This document shows positions 1 through 9,207 of a stretch of DNA of 64,000 bases, in pieces. The stretch is from contig CAWARM010000019.1 in NCBI GenBank assembly GCA_963784425.1, positions 13,803 to 77,802 on the forward strand, given 5' to 3'. The first letter of the stretch is position 1; each line of letters opens with the position of its first letter. The notes under the pieces were generated by a model, which saw only the letters and a program-made list of their open reading frames with translations, did not search any database and was not told the origin of the DNA. Position numbers and translations under genes: made by a program. This DNA comes from SHZL01 sp963784425. Lineage in GTDB: Bacteria > Pseudomonadota > Gammaproteobacteria > Xanthomonadales > SZUA-36.

Positions 1-1
1 G

Positions 2-607
2 CGCATACCGGTCAAGGCCTTGTCCGGCGGTGAACAGAATCGTGCCGTTTTAGCCAAGCTGTTCAGCAAACCCGCCAACCTGTTGGTGCTGGACGAACCC
101 ACCAACGACCTCGATATCGAGACCCTGGAATTGCTGGAGGAAATCCTGCTGGGTTTTGATGGCACGGTATTGCTGGTCAGCCACGATCGGGATTTCATGG
201 ACCACGTGGTGACCAACCTGATGGTGCTCGATGGTGCAGGTGGTATCAGCGAGCACGTGGGAGGTTACAGCGATTGGGAAGCCCGTGGCGGCAGCCTGAC
301 CGAAGCAGCGCCAGTCCCTGTAGACAAGCCAGCCAAACCGGCGACGCCTGTCACGGCAAGTGGCGTCGATCGAGCGGTCGTAAAAAAGCGCAAACTTTCC
401 TACAAAGAGCAACGCGAACTCGACAGTTTGCCACTGCAGATTGAAAAGCTGGAGCAGCAGGTAGCGAGACTCACTGCCACCATGTCCGGGCCCAATTTCT
501 ATCAGTCCGGTTTTGCAGACATACAAGGCATCACGCAGGAACTTGCGGAAGTTCAGCTGCAGCTTGAGGCGGCCTTCCAGCGCTGGGGCGAATTGGAAAA
601 CCCCTAG
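2..607 (+). CDS. uup: ABC-F ATPase Uup, C-terminal part (5' end outside window)
   Basis: The reading frame is already open at base 2 and ends with TAG at 605-607, so only the last ~201 residues are present. The fragment holds the ABC signature (LSGGEQNR), Walker B with the DEPTNDLD motif typical of ABC-F proteins, and the H-loop (LLVSHDRDF). It ends in a charged helical tail (KRKLSYKEQRELDSLP...) that is the Uup-type C-terminal coiled coil. ABC-F proteins are soluble tandem ATPases acting on the ribosome; Uup is also linked to precise transposon excision and DNA branch intermediates. Nothing looks damaged in the visible part. The family call is secure. The choice of Uup over another ABC-F rests on the C-terminal tail. 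Confidence 0.9.
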   Translation, partial: RIPVKALSGGEQNRAVLAKLFSKPANLLVLDEPTNDLDIETLELLEEILLGFDGTVLLVSHDRDFMDHVVTNLMVLDGAGGISEHVGGYSDWEARGGSLTEAAPVPVDKPAKPATPVTASGVDRAVVKKRKLSYKEQRELDSLPLQIEKLEQQVARLTATMSGPNFYQSGFADIQGITQELAEVQLQLEAAFQRWGELENP

Positions 608-712
608 TGTCCTGTCCCACATGCTCAATTTCACAAGATTTCGACGCTTTTAGGCGTCTTTCGCTGTAACATTCTCCACTAATTTCCAGGAATGAAGCCC
701 AGAACCTGATCC

Positions 713-3577
713 ATGTCCATGTTCGAAACATTTACTGTGCCCAAATGGCAACACAAGAGTCCCGACGTGCGGAGAGAAGCAGTCGAACAACTCGATGCCC
801 AGGACGTTCTGCTGGAGTTGATCAATACCGACCCGGACGCAAGCGTGCAGGCCGCAGCGCTTGCCCGCATCACCGACCCTGGTGCCCTGGATACCCTCCT
901 TGGCAGCTTGTCCGGTGACTTGCAACAACAAGCCAGGACGCAACGTCTGAGGCAATTGCTGCCGGCTGAAGACAGCCTTGCTGCGATCAGGGACGACGCC
1001 CTGCTGGTGCGCATCGCCACTCTGACCGATGACACGACGCTGGCAGCCCGGGCCATCGGCTGCGTGACCAGCGAAGACCTGCGTATGGACATCGCATGTC
1101 ATCACCCTGTGGCCAGGGTACGGTTGCACGCAGCGCAGGGCATAAAGAACCTTGAACGTTTGAACGAGCTCATGGTGTTGGCCCGTGGCCATGACAAAGC
1201 CGTGTACCGTCACTGCCAGGCTATCCTGGAAGAGCACGAAGCTGCACATAAGGCCGCGCAAGAACAGCTGGAGAAAGTTACCCAACTGGTCGAAAGAGCT
1301 GCAAAACTGGCCGACTCGATCTCTTCGCTGGATGCCGCAAGCAACCACAAGATGCTTTCGTACCAGTGGCAGACCGTGGCAGCGTTAGCAAGCCCGCAAC
1401 AAAGTGAACAATTCCACAACGATATGGCGCGCTGCGAAAACCAACTCGCACAGTTGGCAAAAGAATCAGCCCAGGCCCTGGCTGCCCGGAACGAAGCCAT
1501 CGCCCGTGCAGCTACAGCCCGGATGACGCAGCAAGCCATCTTCGATGAACTCGAACAGATGGGGCAATGCGTGGCAGCGCCAGGGGACTCGGCAAGCATC
1601 CAGGCGTTCGATGCACGGCTGGATGACATCGAGGCCCGCTGGCAGGCTGAACAGGCAACGGTCAAAGCCTCGTCAGAACATGCTGGTGTCTTTGTGTTTC
1701 GCCTTGAGCTACTGCGATCCATGCTCGGCACTGCAAGAAAACTCATCACCAAAAAGACCGCTATAGACAAGAGCATTGCCGAAGCGGAATCCATAGACAC
1801 CGCCGACTACACTGCATTGCAACGCCAACTGGAGCGCTCTTCGAAATTGCTTGGCAGCCTGCACTGGCCAGAGGCATTTAACCCGGCGCCCACAGCCATC
1901 ACGCAGTTGCATGACGTGGTTGCACGATTGCAGGCCCAGCTCGAAACACTGGCGAAAGACCAGGAGAAATACGCCGGCAAGATACAGGCCTTGCTGGAAA
2001 CGGTGCGCACGAAACTCGAGCAGGACCGGACCCACGAAGCCGACAAGGCGCTGGCCAAGACCCGCAAGGTACTCAAATCCATCACGCCAAAACAGCGCCA
2101 GGCCATTGAGCGAAAGCTGGGCCCGCTGGCTGCACAAATGCACGAAGTACATGAATGGCAGGAATTTGCCATTGAGCCCAAGAAGGTTGAGCTCTGCGCC
2201 AAAATGAAAGCCCTGATTGGCAACAGCGGAGACGTGGAAATGCTGGCGCTGAACATTCAGTCCCTGCAGGACGAATGGAAACAGATCGGTGCCCTGCCCA
2301 ATGCACGCGAACAAACTCTCTGGCGAGAATTCAAAGCAGCCGCTGACCAGGCCTGGAAGCCTTGCAAAGAAGCGTTTGAGCTGCAGGCCAGGATACAGAA
2401 AGAAAACGGCCAGCAACGCAAGCTGGTGATAGCCCAGCTAAGAGAGTACGACGAGAAAATGGCCTGGCCGCCTTCCAGCGAGGAACCCGCAAGCCAGGGT
2501 GCTGCTGAAACCACTGCCCACCCCGACTGGCGCATGGTGCAAAAAACGCTGGACACCGCGCGTGAAGCATTCCAGCGCTGCAAGCCGGTCACGCCAAAGG
2601 ATGAACGCAGCACCCAGAAAGCATTCCGGGCAATTTGCGACCGGATCTATGGCCACATCAAGGACGAGTACGCGCGCAACATTACCCGCAAGGAAGACCT
2701 GGTGAAACGCGCACGCGAGCTTGCGACAGTTGACGATTTGCCGCGGGCCATCGACACCTGCAAGAAACTGCAGCAGGCCTGGAAGCCCATTGGCCTGACG
2801 CCTGTGGGCGTCGATCGCAAATTGTGGCTGGCGTTTCGCGAGGCCTGTGACGCCGTATTTGCACGCATGGACGAACAGCGCACACAGAGCAAGAATGAAT
2901 TCACTGCACTGTTGAAAGAAGCCGAAGCTCTGCGTGATCAGGCGCGGGCGCACCTGGCGACGAAAGACGATGAACTTCGCCTGAAGTTGCCCCAGGCCCT
3001 GGCTGAACTGAAGCAACAACTGCTGGCCATCAACCTGCCTTCCGGAGTGCAACAGCGGCTAAGCAAAGAGTTCGCTGAGATGGAGAAACAGGCCCGCGAG
3101 TCTGTTACCAGGGCGCGTGAACATCGCCAGCAAGCTGGCTGGATCGCCCTGCTGGACAAGATCAGGGCCTGTGCCGCCCCATCGACCGCCTCATCAACAA
3201 CCATGGCGCCGGCCGAACCGGCGAATGACGCTGTTCCCGGCGCGCTTAGGGAGCCGGCACAGGAACTGCCCAAAGGCATCAATGCCAGCTTGCTTGAGGC
3301 CTTCAGGCAGCAGGGTCCGGCGGATGGAATCGAAGAGAAGTTGCGCGAGGCCTGTATTGCACTGGAAGTCCTGGCCGGGATCGAATCGCCGCCGGAAGAC
3401 AAGAAGGCGCGCATGAACTACCAGATGCAAAGGCTGGTTAAAGGCATGGGCAGCAAGGGTGTCCAGGCTGAACCGGATCTGCTGGGCAGCATCAACGATT
3501 TCATCGCCTTGCGCCCGTCAGGCAACTGGGCAGAGCGGTTTTGTTCTACCGTCAGGAAAATCAAGGGTATCCGCTAG
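713..3577 (+). CDS. DUF349 domain-containing protein
   Basis: The product has 954 residues, is soluble and has no signal peptide. The N-terminal ~160 residues are helical and HEAT-like. A long Gln/Glu/Ala-rich coiled-coil stretch follows, and then at least two clear DUF349 units with the W-K-x-I-G signature near residues 521 and 689 and an intervening R-K-A-F-R-A-I-C-type unit. DUF349 proteins of this length occur in gammaproteobacteria, but their biochemical role is unknown to me. The start at 713 is one of two close in-frame ATGs (713 and 719) and neither has a good Shine-Dalgarno. The gene lies 105 nt after uup on the same strand, so cotranscription is possible. Confidence 0.85.
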   Translation: MSMFETFTVPKWQHKSPDVRREAVEQLDAQDVLLELINTDPDASVQAAALARITDPGALDTLLGSLSGDLQQQARTQRLRQLLPAEDSLAAIRDDALLVRIATLTDDTTLAARAIGCVTSEDLRMDIACHHPVARVRLHAAQGIKNLERLNELMVLARGHDKAVYRHCQAILEEHEAAHKAAQEQLEKVTQLVERAAKLADSISSLDAASNHKMLSYQWQTVAALASPQQSEQFHNDMARCENQLAQLAKESAQALAARNEAIARAATARMTQQAIFDELEQMGQCVAAPGDSASIQAFDARLDDIEARWQAEQATVKASSEHAGVFVFRLELLRSMLGTARKLITKKTAIDKSIAEAESIDTADYTALQRQLERSSKLLGSLHWPEAFNPAPTAITQLHDVVARLQAQLETLAKDQEKYAGKIQALLETVRTKLEQDRTHEADKALAKTRKVLKSITPKQRQAIERKLGPLAAQMHEVHEWQEFAIEPKKVELCAKMKALIGNSGDVEMLALNIQSLQDEWKQIGALPNAREQTLWREFKAAADQAWKPCKEAFELQARIQKENGQQRKLVIAQLREYDEKMAWPPSSEEPASQGAAETTAHPDWRMVQKTLDTAREAFQRCKPVTPKDERSTQKAFRAICDRIYGHIKDEYARNITRKEDLVKRARELATVDDLPRAIDTCKKLQQAWKPIGLTPVGVDRKLWLAFREACDAVFARMDEQRTQSKNEFTALLKEAEALRDQARAHLATKDDELRLKLPQALAELKQQLLAINLPSGVQQRLSKEFAEMEKQARESVTRAREHRQQAGWIALLDKIRACAAPSTASSTTMAPAEPANDAVPGALREPAQELPKGINASLLEAFRQQGPADGIEEKLREACIALEVLAGIESPPEDKKARMNYQMQRLVKGMGSKGVQAEPDLLGSINDFIALRPSGNWAERFCSTVRKIKGIR

Positions 3578-3614
3578 GCCTGGGCCATGCACCGGTGCCG
3601 CGAAGGCCACGACT

Positions 3615-3730
3615 GCAGGGCACGGGTTGTTCCCGACAACCCGTCTGCATTTCCTCCATCCGTGGAGGTCGATGCAGGAGGTACGAGCCCAGGGATGGGC
3701 GAAGGTAGGACAATGCAGGAGCAATTGTCG
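3615..3730 (+). repeat. Serial hairpin region between DUF349 gene and PQQ dehydrogenase
   Basis: Four back-to-back inverted repeats lie in the 207-nt intergenic region. The first is a perfect 9-bp stem at 3622-3630/3636-3644, extendable by GCAG/CTGC at its base. The second is CCTCCA/TGGAGG at 3653-3658/3663-3668. The third is GCCCA/TGGGC at 3687-3691/3696-3700. The fourth is GACAAT/ATTGTC at 3709-3714/3724-3729. GCAGGAG occurs three times (3674, 3715, 3739). The first hairpin could end the upstream transcript, although no T-tract follows. The rest looks like a REP/MITE-type repeat or a structured leader of the downstream gene. Its role is not established. Confidence 0.55.
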
Positions 3731-3784
3731 AGGGCAACGCAGGAGCAGAAGCTTTGCCGAGTTCAATCCACAAGAGAAAAAACT

Positions 3785-5863
3785 ATGCGCGTATGCTGGA
3801 TTTCTACCACACTGCAATTGGCTACACTGATGTTTACTGCGGCTGCGTTTTCAACTGTCCTGGCGGCCGCCCCGGTGGACGAAAACAGGATTCTTGCGGA
3901 AACTCCGGCGGGAGAGAACTGGTTTCTGGCAGGCGGCAATTTTCGCGGCGAGCACTTCAGCCCGCTCCAGCAGTTGAATGATCAGAATGTTGCCGGCCTG
4001 GGCCTGGACTGGTGGGTAGACCTGCCATCACCAAACGGCATCGCGGCAACGCCGTTGGTGGTTGATGGCGTGATTTATCTTTCCGGGGCTTTTTCGCTGG
4101 TCTTTGCCATCGATGCCGCCACGGGTCAAATCCTCTGGACCTTTGATCCCAAGCCAGAGATCAATGCATCCAACAACTGGACCGGAAGGGTCAACCGCGG
4201 CGTGGCAGCCTGGGGAGACAAGATCCTGGTCACGGTTTCGGATTGTCGCCTGATCGGTTTGGATCGCGCCACCGGCAAAGAGCAGTGGTCGCAACTGACC
4301 TGCGACCCGGAGTTTGGTTACAGCATCACCGATGCACCCCACGTGGGCGGTGGCAAAGTATTTGTCGGTAACGCCGGCTCGGAAAAAGGCGACCGCAACC
4401 GCGGCTACGTCAGTGCCTACGATGTCGCCACGGGCAAATTCCTGTGGCGTTTTTACATTGTGCCCAGCCACATCGCTGCGGAGAACACGTCGCCCGCAAT
4501 GAAGATGGCGTTTGCAACCTGGAGCGGCGATGCCCTCGAGAAATTTGGCGGCGGCGGCAGCAACTGGAACGAGATGACCTATGACCCGGAATCCGGCTTG
4601 CTGTATTTCGGCACTGCCGGCGCCCTGCCCTACGTGTATGAAAAGCGCAGTCCCGGCGGCGGGGACAACCTGTTTACCTCATCGGTCGTGGCGGTTAATG
4701 CCGAGACCGGCGAATACGTGTGGCATTACCAGACCGTGCCCCAGGACAGCTGGGAATACAACGCGACGATGAACATCGTGCTTGCGGATATACCCGTCAA
4801 TGGCAAAACCACCAAGGCGCTGATGATTGCGCCCAAGAACGGGTTTTTCTATGTTCTGGACCGCACGAGCGGGAAGTTGTTGTCCGCCAACAACTACGTG
4901 AAAGTGAACTGGGCGACGCACATTGACCTGGAAACGGGGCGGCCCGTGCTCAACCCCGAGGCCATGTACTGGAAAGCGCCGCCGGGAACCCGTGTCAACA
5001 TCTGGCCCAATGAATGGGGTTCACACAGCACCCAGCCCATGGCCTATAACCCGGGCACCGGGCTGGTCTACATACCCGCGGTCAACGTGCCGGATGTCGT
5101 GACCTGGAATGGCCCCGAAGATTTTACTGATACCCTGGAAATGTTCGACGAAGTCGATGGAAAACCGCATGTTCCCGGTATGCTGATCGCCTGGGATCCT
5201 CTGACGCAAAGCGCGAAGTGGTCGGTTGAGCATGATGTGGCGTTCAATGGCGGCGTGCTCACCACTGCCGGCAACCTGGTATTCCAGGGTGATGCCAATG
5301 GCTCGTTCAGCGCCTACAACGCTGCAGACGGCAAGAGGTTGTGGAGTGTTGCCACCGGTTCGGCCATTGGTGCAGCACCGGTCAGCTATACCCTGGGCGG
5401 AGAGCAACGTGTGCTCATTCCCATCGGTGCCGGCAATGCCATGCAGTTCAGTTACCCCACCTTCCATGCGGGCATGAAGACCAGTGGCAAGACCCGCCTC
5501 ATGGCCTTTTCGCTGCAGGGAAAACTTCCCATGCCTGAAAACATCTGGGTGCCGCCGCCTCTTCCTGAGTTGCCCACGCAGAGCGCATCGGCTGAAACAA
5601 TTGAACAAGGCCGTGCACTGTTCGAAAAATCCTATTGCGCCGGCTGTCACGGCAAGAATGCGGTTGCACGGCGGGGCGGAACGGTACCGGACTTGCGCTA
5701 CGCGACTAAGGAAACCTACCTGCAATGGGACGGCATCGTCATCGGCGGAGCGCGTTCCGCCAAGGGTATGCCTGGCTTCGAGAAGATGACTGCGGAGCAG
5801 GCAGCAGCCCTGCGTGCCTGGGTGCTTTCAAAAGCCTGGGAACTGAAAACCGAAGGGCAGTAA
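3785..5863 (+). CDS. PQQ-dependent alcohol dehydrogenase with fused cytochrome c domain (quinohaemoprotein type)
   Basis: This is a predicted periplasmic oxidase of alcohols, with electrons passing from PQQ to a covalently bound haem c. The ATG at 3785 is preferred because it opens a typical Sec signal peptide (MRVCWISTTLQLATLMF..., cleavage after ALAA-like residues). The frame extends upstream to 3587, but only through the hairpin region. The product has 692 residues: a beta-propeller with repeated A-x-D-x-x-T-G-x-x-x-W blades (residues ~25-575), the catalytic region W-H-Y-Q-T-V-P-Q-D-S-W-E-Y, and a C-terminal cytochrome domain with CAGCH at residues 618-622. Where methanol/ethanol dehydrogenases carry a vicinal Cys-Cys before V-N-R-G, this protein reads NWTGRVNRG, so the disulfide is absent. 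The substrate is unknown. No PQQ synthesis genes are nearby. Confidence 0.88.
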   Translation: MRVCWISTTLQLATLMFTAAAFSTVLAAAPVDENRILAETPAGENWFLAGGNFRGEHFSPLQQLNDQNVAGLGLDWWVDLPSPNGIAATPLVVDGVIYLSGAFSLVFAIDAATGQILWTFDPKPEINASNNWTGRVNRGVAAWGDKILVTVSDCRLIGLDRATGKEQWSQLTCDPEFGYSITDAPHVGGGKVFVGNAGSEKGDRNRGYVSAYDVATGKFLWRFYIVPSHIAAENTSPAMKMAFATWSGDALEKFGGGGSNWNEMTYDPESGLLYFGTAGALPYVYEKRSPGGGDNLFTSSVVAVNAETGEYVWHYQTVPQDSWEYNATMNIVLADIPVNGKTTKALMIAPKNGFFYVLDRTSGKLLSANNYVKVNWATHIDLETGRPVLNPEAMYWKAPPGTRVNIWPNEWGSHSTQPMAYNPGTGLVYIPAVNVPDVVTWNGPEDFTDTLEMFDEVDGKPHVPGMLIAWDPLTQSAKWSVEHDVAFNGGVLTTAGNLVFQGDANGSFSAYNAADGKRLWSVATGSAIGAAPVSYTLGGEQRVLIPIGAGNAMQFSYPTFHAGMKTSGKTRLMAFSLQGKLPMPENIWVPPPLPELPTQSASAETIEQGRALFEKSYCAGCHGKNAVARRGGTVPDLRYATKETYLQWDGIVIGGARSAKGMPGFEKMTAEQAAALRAWVLSKAWELKTEGQ

Positions 5864-5935
5864 TGGTATGAGCCGCGGTTCTGCCCTCTGATCAGCGATA
5901 CAGCGGCGGCTCATCGTCCGAGCAGGTACCCTCTT

Positions 5936-8896
5936 CTATAGGCTAAACCGCTCGCTGATCGCGCGAAAGAACGGTTCCGCGTCAAGCTCCCGCCCGGTGG
6001 CCCCGGTCAGGATTTCCTCCGCGCTCAATCGACAGCCGTGCACATGAACATTCTCCCTGAGCCAGGCAGTCAGGGTCTGCAGTTCGCCCCGTTCGAGCGC
6101 AGCGTTCAGATCGTGGCGTGCCGTGAAACTCTCCATGAATTGCGCAGCGTAAAGATTGCCGATGAGATAGGTAGGGAAATAGCCGAACATTCCGAGCGCC
6201 CAGTGCACGTCCTGCAGGCAACCTTCACGTGCAGTCTTTGGTCGAATGCCGAGCAGCCTCTCGGAGAGCTCGTTCCACGCGCCGGGAAGATCGGCAATTG
6301 AAAGGTCTCCCGAGAGCAAGGCCAGCTCAAGCTGGTAGCGCAGCAGGATGTGCAGATTGTAGGTAACCTCGTCAGCCTCGACACGCTTAAAGCCCCTGCG
6401 CACCACGTTGATGCTTTTCAGCATCTTCTCGGGGTGCCAGCCGGCAAATGTTCCGGGGAAGTATTTTTGCACTTTCGGCAAGTACCGGGTCCAGAAGGAA
6501 AGGCGCCGGCCGACGTGGTTTTCCCATAGACGTGACTGCGATTCGTGAATGCCCATGCCGGGTGCCTCTGCCAGCAGAGTGCCATGCAGTTCCTTGCCAA
6601 AACCCTGATCGTACAGCCCATGTCCACCTTCGTGCAGTGTGGCGAAAAAAGCCGGCAGGGGGTTTTGCGGATCAATGCGAATGGTTACGCGCACGTCACT
6701 CACGCCAGCCATCAGAGTGAACGGATGGGTGGAGAGATCAATGCGGCCGCGCTGGAAGTCGAACCCCATATCGATCAGGAGTTGTCGGCAAAACGCGACC
6801 TGTTCGGTCTCTGGATAGCGTACCTGCGGCAAAGGTGCTGCGTTCCTGGTTGCTTCGCTCAGTTCGGCTACCAGGGGCTGCAGGCGGGCAGAAACCGTGT
6901 CGAGCACGGGCTCGAGGCGGTCGCGTGTCATGCCGGGTTCGAACTCATCGAGCAGCGGGTCGTACAGATTACTGGAGCGGGCGAGCGCCTGTGCACGTTC
7001 GCGAACCAATGAGAGTACTTCCTTGAAAGCTGCCGCAAAACGCGGAAAATCGTCCTCCTTGAAGGCCGTTTCCCAGGCGGCAAGGCAACGCGAGCGCGCC
7101 TCCGCATAATGCCGCACGAGTTCGTCCGGCAGCGCGAGCGCAATGCGCCGCAAGCGGCGCAATCGTTGCAGCTCGGCCTGGGTCAGCGCATCGCCGCTGA
7201 CATCAAGGGCCACGCGCTCAATGAGATCCCCGAACTCATCCGCGCCGAGCAGACGATGCCGCAGGCCCTCGAGGGTAGCGAGTTGAGCTCCGCGCTCAGG
7301 CCGTCCACGCTCGGGCAGGCAGGTTTCTTCGTCCCAGCTGAGCAAAGAGATAGCCCCATCGAGATAGCGCAGATCGTCTGTCGATTTACGCAAACGCGTG
7401 ACCGCATTGCCATCCGGATTGGCAGCGCGGGTCGGAGCACGAAGCTCCGGCGGCGGATGCCCGATCAGCAGCGCAACCAGGCCGCCGCGTTGCGCGACGT
7501 TCACGACCTGTTTTTGCGAGGCACGGCACAGAGTACCGATGCCTTGTTCGGTTGCCGCAAAGCCGTACACGGTGAAGAAGGGTTCGTCACTGATCGAGCC
7601 ATCGGTGCCAACTGTCGGGAACTCGTGCACGGGCAAATTGGTAGCTGATTGCACCACCCAGCAGCCATGTGGGTCGTCTGCTGATTTAAGCGCGTCCTCG
7701 ATGAGTTGGTCCCAGGCGCCTTGCGCAATCGCCGCACCGATATGAATGCCGGAGCCGCCATAGCCACGATTCGGTTTCATCACCAGTTGCTCACGGTGCC
7801 GGTGTATGAACTCCGGCAGGTCACCATCGCCGTGCGGCAATGAAGTGCGGCGTCCGGAAACAATGCGCGTCCACAATATGTGGCGACGAAAGAGGCGCAA
7901 CTCCTCAGCGCTGAAGTGGCGTCCGGCGACAGCCTCGTCGGTAAAGACCTCAAACCCGCTCTTGTGATCGAAGTCACCACCAAAAGAGGACACCATGCGG
8001 TTTTCCTTGAACAGCAAACGCATGGCGTCCAGCCTGCGCCCTTCCGCGCGCTCCAATGCCAGCAGATCGCGGACCTCGTAGTCGCGGTAGGCGACGTCGA
8101 TACACAGGTCCTGGAAGTACACCTCGCCGGCATTCACTTCAAGCTCGCGCGGGTCGGCGTGCACCATGGTTGCGCCGTGGCGCGTGCGACAGAAATCACG
8201 GATGGAGGACTGCTCAGCCGGACCCTCGCCCGCGTACTTCGGCTCAATCAGGCACAGATTGCGGCCCTTGCGGCCAATGGCGTGCGCGTGGTCCAGCAGC
8301 ACCTGCAGGAACAGATCGCGCTGGTCGCGCGGCAGTTCAATGCGTAAATCCGGGTCGTGGGCGCACAGCGTGGGCACGATATCACGCATTACCAGCGCCT
8401 CGACCACGGGCGCGAGGTGCACGCCGCCAACGCCTGAGAGATTCGGTTCGATAAACCGTAATGAGTCCTGCCAGCGCGCGCCGGTGAAATCGCACACGGC
8501 ATCCAGGCGCCCATATACAGGATTTAACCGGCTGTGAACCGGCCCCCACACCTCGCGTAGCCATTCCTCCTCATCCGCACCGATGGGCAGGCACGCACGC
8601 ACAGCCGGGTCCGACAGGTAGAGGTCGGGCAAACGCCGCAGCGCATCGGTGATGCGACTGCACACATGATGCAGGTATGCAACCTGCTCCGGCATCACCA
8701 GCAACGGTCGCAACATCACGCGCACCGCCTCGGTAACGCCATCGCGTTCGTAGATGACGTCATTGGCCCAGCTGTCGGCGAGCAAGGTCTGTTCCAGCCG
8801 GGCAAATGCGTCGGCGGAGATATGGGAGGCCGCGCGACGAACGCGGGAGTCAAGCGTCCTGGCGCTTAAGCCCAGTTCTTCGGTCGGGGAGAGCAT
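5936..8896 (-). CDS. Fusion of circularly permuted ATP-grasp ligase with M32-family metallocarboxypeptidase
   Basis: The single 986-residue ORF has two unrelated domains. Residues ~1-480 resemble circularly permuted type 2 ATP-grasp proteins (DUF404/DUF407/COG2308 type), with LIEPKYAG, a SFGGDFDHK stretch, RHILWTR and the nucleotide-binding LVMKPNRGYGGSG. Residues ~495-986 are a complete M32 (Taq-type) carboxypeptidase with L-D-G-A-I-S-L-L-S-W-D near its start, the zinc motif HEGGH at 755-759, then H-E-S-Q-S-R-L-W-E-N-H-V-G and the C-terminal G-Y-F-P-T-Y-L-I-G-N. M32 enzymes remove C-terminal residues from peptides; ATP-grasp proteins form amide bonds. There is no signal peptide, so the location is cytoplasmic. 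All catalytic motifs look intact. No stop or start signal at the junction suggests two genes. The substrate is unknown. Confidence 0.85.
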   Translation of the reverse strand: MLSPTEELGLSARTLDSRVRRAASHISADAFARLEQTLLADSWANDVIYERDGVTEAVRVMLRPLLVMPEQVAYLHHVCSRITDALRRLPDLYLSDPAVRACLPIGADEEEWLREVWGPVHSRLNPVYGRLDAVCDFTGARWQDSLRFIEPNLSGVGGVHLAPVVEALVMRDIVPTLCAHDPDLRIELPRDQRDLFLQVLLDHAHAIGRKGRNLCLIEPKYAGEGPAEQSSIRDFCRTRHGATMVHADPRELEVNAGEVYFQDLCIDVAYRDYEVRDLLALERAEGRRLDAMRLLFKENRMVSSFGGDFDHKSGFEVFTDEAVAGRHFSAEELRLFRRHILWTRIVSGRRTSLPHGDGDLPEFIHRHREQLVMKPNRGYGGSGIHIGAAIAQGAWDQLIEDALKSADDPHGCWVVQSATNLPVHEFPTVGTDGSISDEPFFTVYGFAATEQGIGTLCRASQKQVVNVAQRGGLVALLIGHPPPELRAPTRAANPDGNAVTRLRKSTDDLRYLDGAISLLSWDEETCLPERGRPERGAQLATLEGLRHRLLGADEFGDLIERVALDVSGDALTQAELQRLRRLRRIALALPDELVRHYAEARSRCLAAWETAFKEDDFPRFAAAFKEVLSLVRERAQALARSSNLYDPLLDEFEPGMTRDRLEPVLDTVSARLQPLVAELSEATRNAAPLPQVRYPETEQVAFCRQLLIDMGFDFQRGRIDLSTHPFTLMAGVSDVRVTIRIDPQNPLPAFFATLHEGGHGLYDQGFGKELHGTLLAEAPGMGIHESQSRLWENHVGRRLSFWTRYLPKVQKYFPGTFAGWHPEKMLKSINVVRRGFKRVEADEVTYNLHILLRYQLELALLSGDLSIADLPGAWNELSERLLGIRPKTAREGCLQDVHWALGMFGYFPTYLIGNLYAAQFMESFTARHDLNAALERGELQTLTAWLRENVHVHGCRLSAEEILTGATGRELDAEPFFRAISERFSL

Positions 8897-9046
8897 AAAC
8901 CGGAAAGATTCCTGCTTACCGGACTTTCAGACCGGCAGCGCGGCGACAGGCGCGTGTTTTTCTCATGACAATGAACCGTGTGACAGGCATTGACTGCTAT
9001 TCTCCCATGAAAGCGGCCGGCGGAGGCACTCATTTGGCAGGGTCTT

Positions 9047-9207
9047 GTGGCCTGTAACAGCCAAAGCGGTAGTGACCTGGGTGATGGATCGCGCGCCGAG
9101 GCAAGGCGCGAGGAGGAGGCATAGTCACCACTATGGCGACGACGAGCAACGCCGCATCGGTGCGCGAGGCGCGCCCAGGCGCTATCGATTTGGCTGTTAC
9201 AGGCCAC
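9047..9207. repeat. 160-bp inverted-repeat element (REP/MITE-like) in the 310-nt gap 8897-9206
   Basis: Perfect 17-nt terminal arms (9047-9063 and 9191-9207, GTGGCCTGTAACAGCCA and its complement) extend inward imperfectly to about 37 nt. The centre has a nested palindrome, CATAGT/ACTATG around 9121-9136, flanked by purine-rich GAGG repeats. The element abuts the stop codon of the LpxL-like gene, whose TAG begins within its last base. It may act as that gene's terminator or mRNA stabiliser. No ORF or target-site duplication is evident. The remainder of the gap (8897-9046) should hold the promoter of the ATP-grasp/M32 gene, but I saw no convincing boxes. Confidence 0.6.

Noticed and set aside
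1709..2416. Long minus-strand frame (235 codons) opposite the DUF349 gene
   Set aside because: It lies fully inside a clear gene with family motifs, has no ribosome-binding site and encodes nothing recognisable.
3587..3784. N-terminal extension of the PQQ dehydrogenase frame
   Set aside because: It runs through the hairpin region and would place 66 odd residues before a standard signal peptide.
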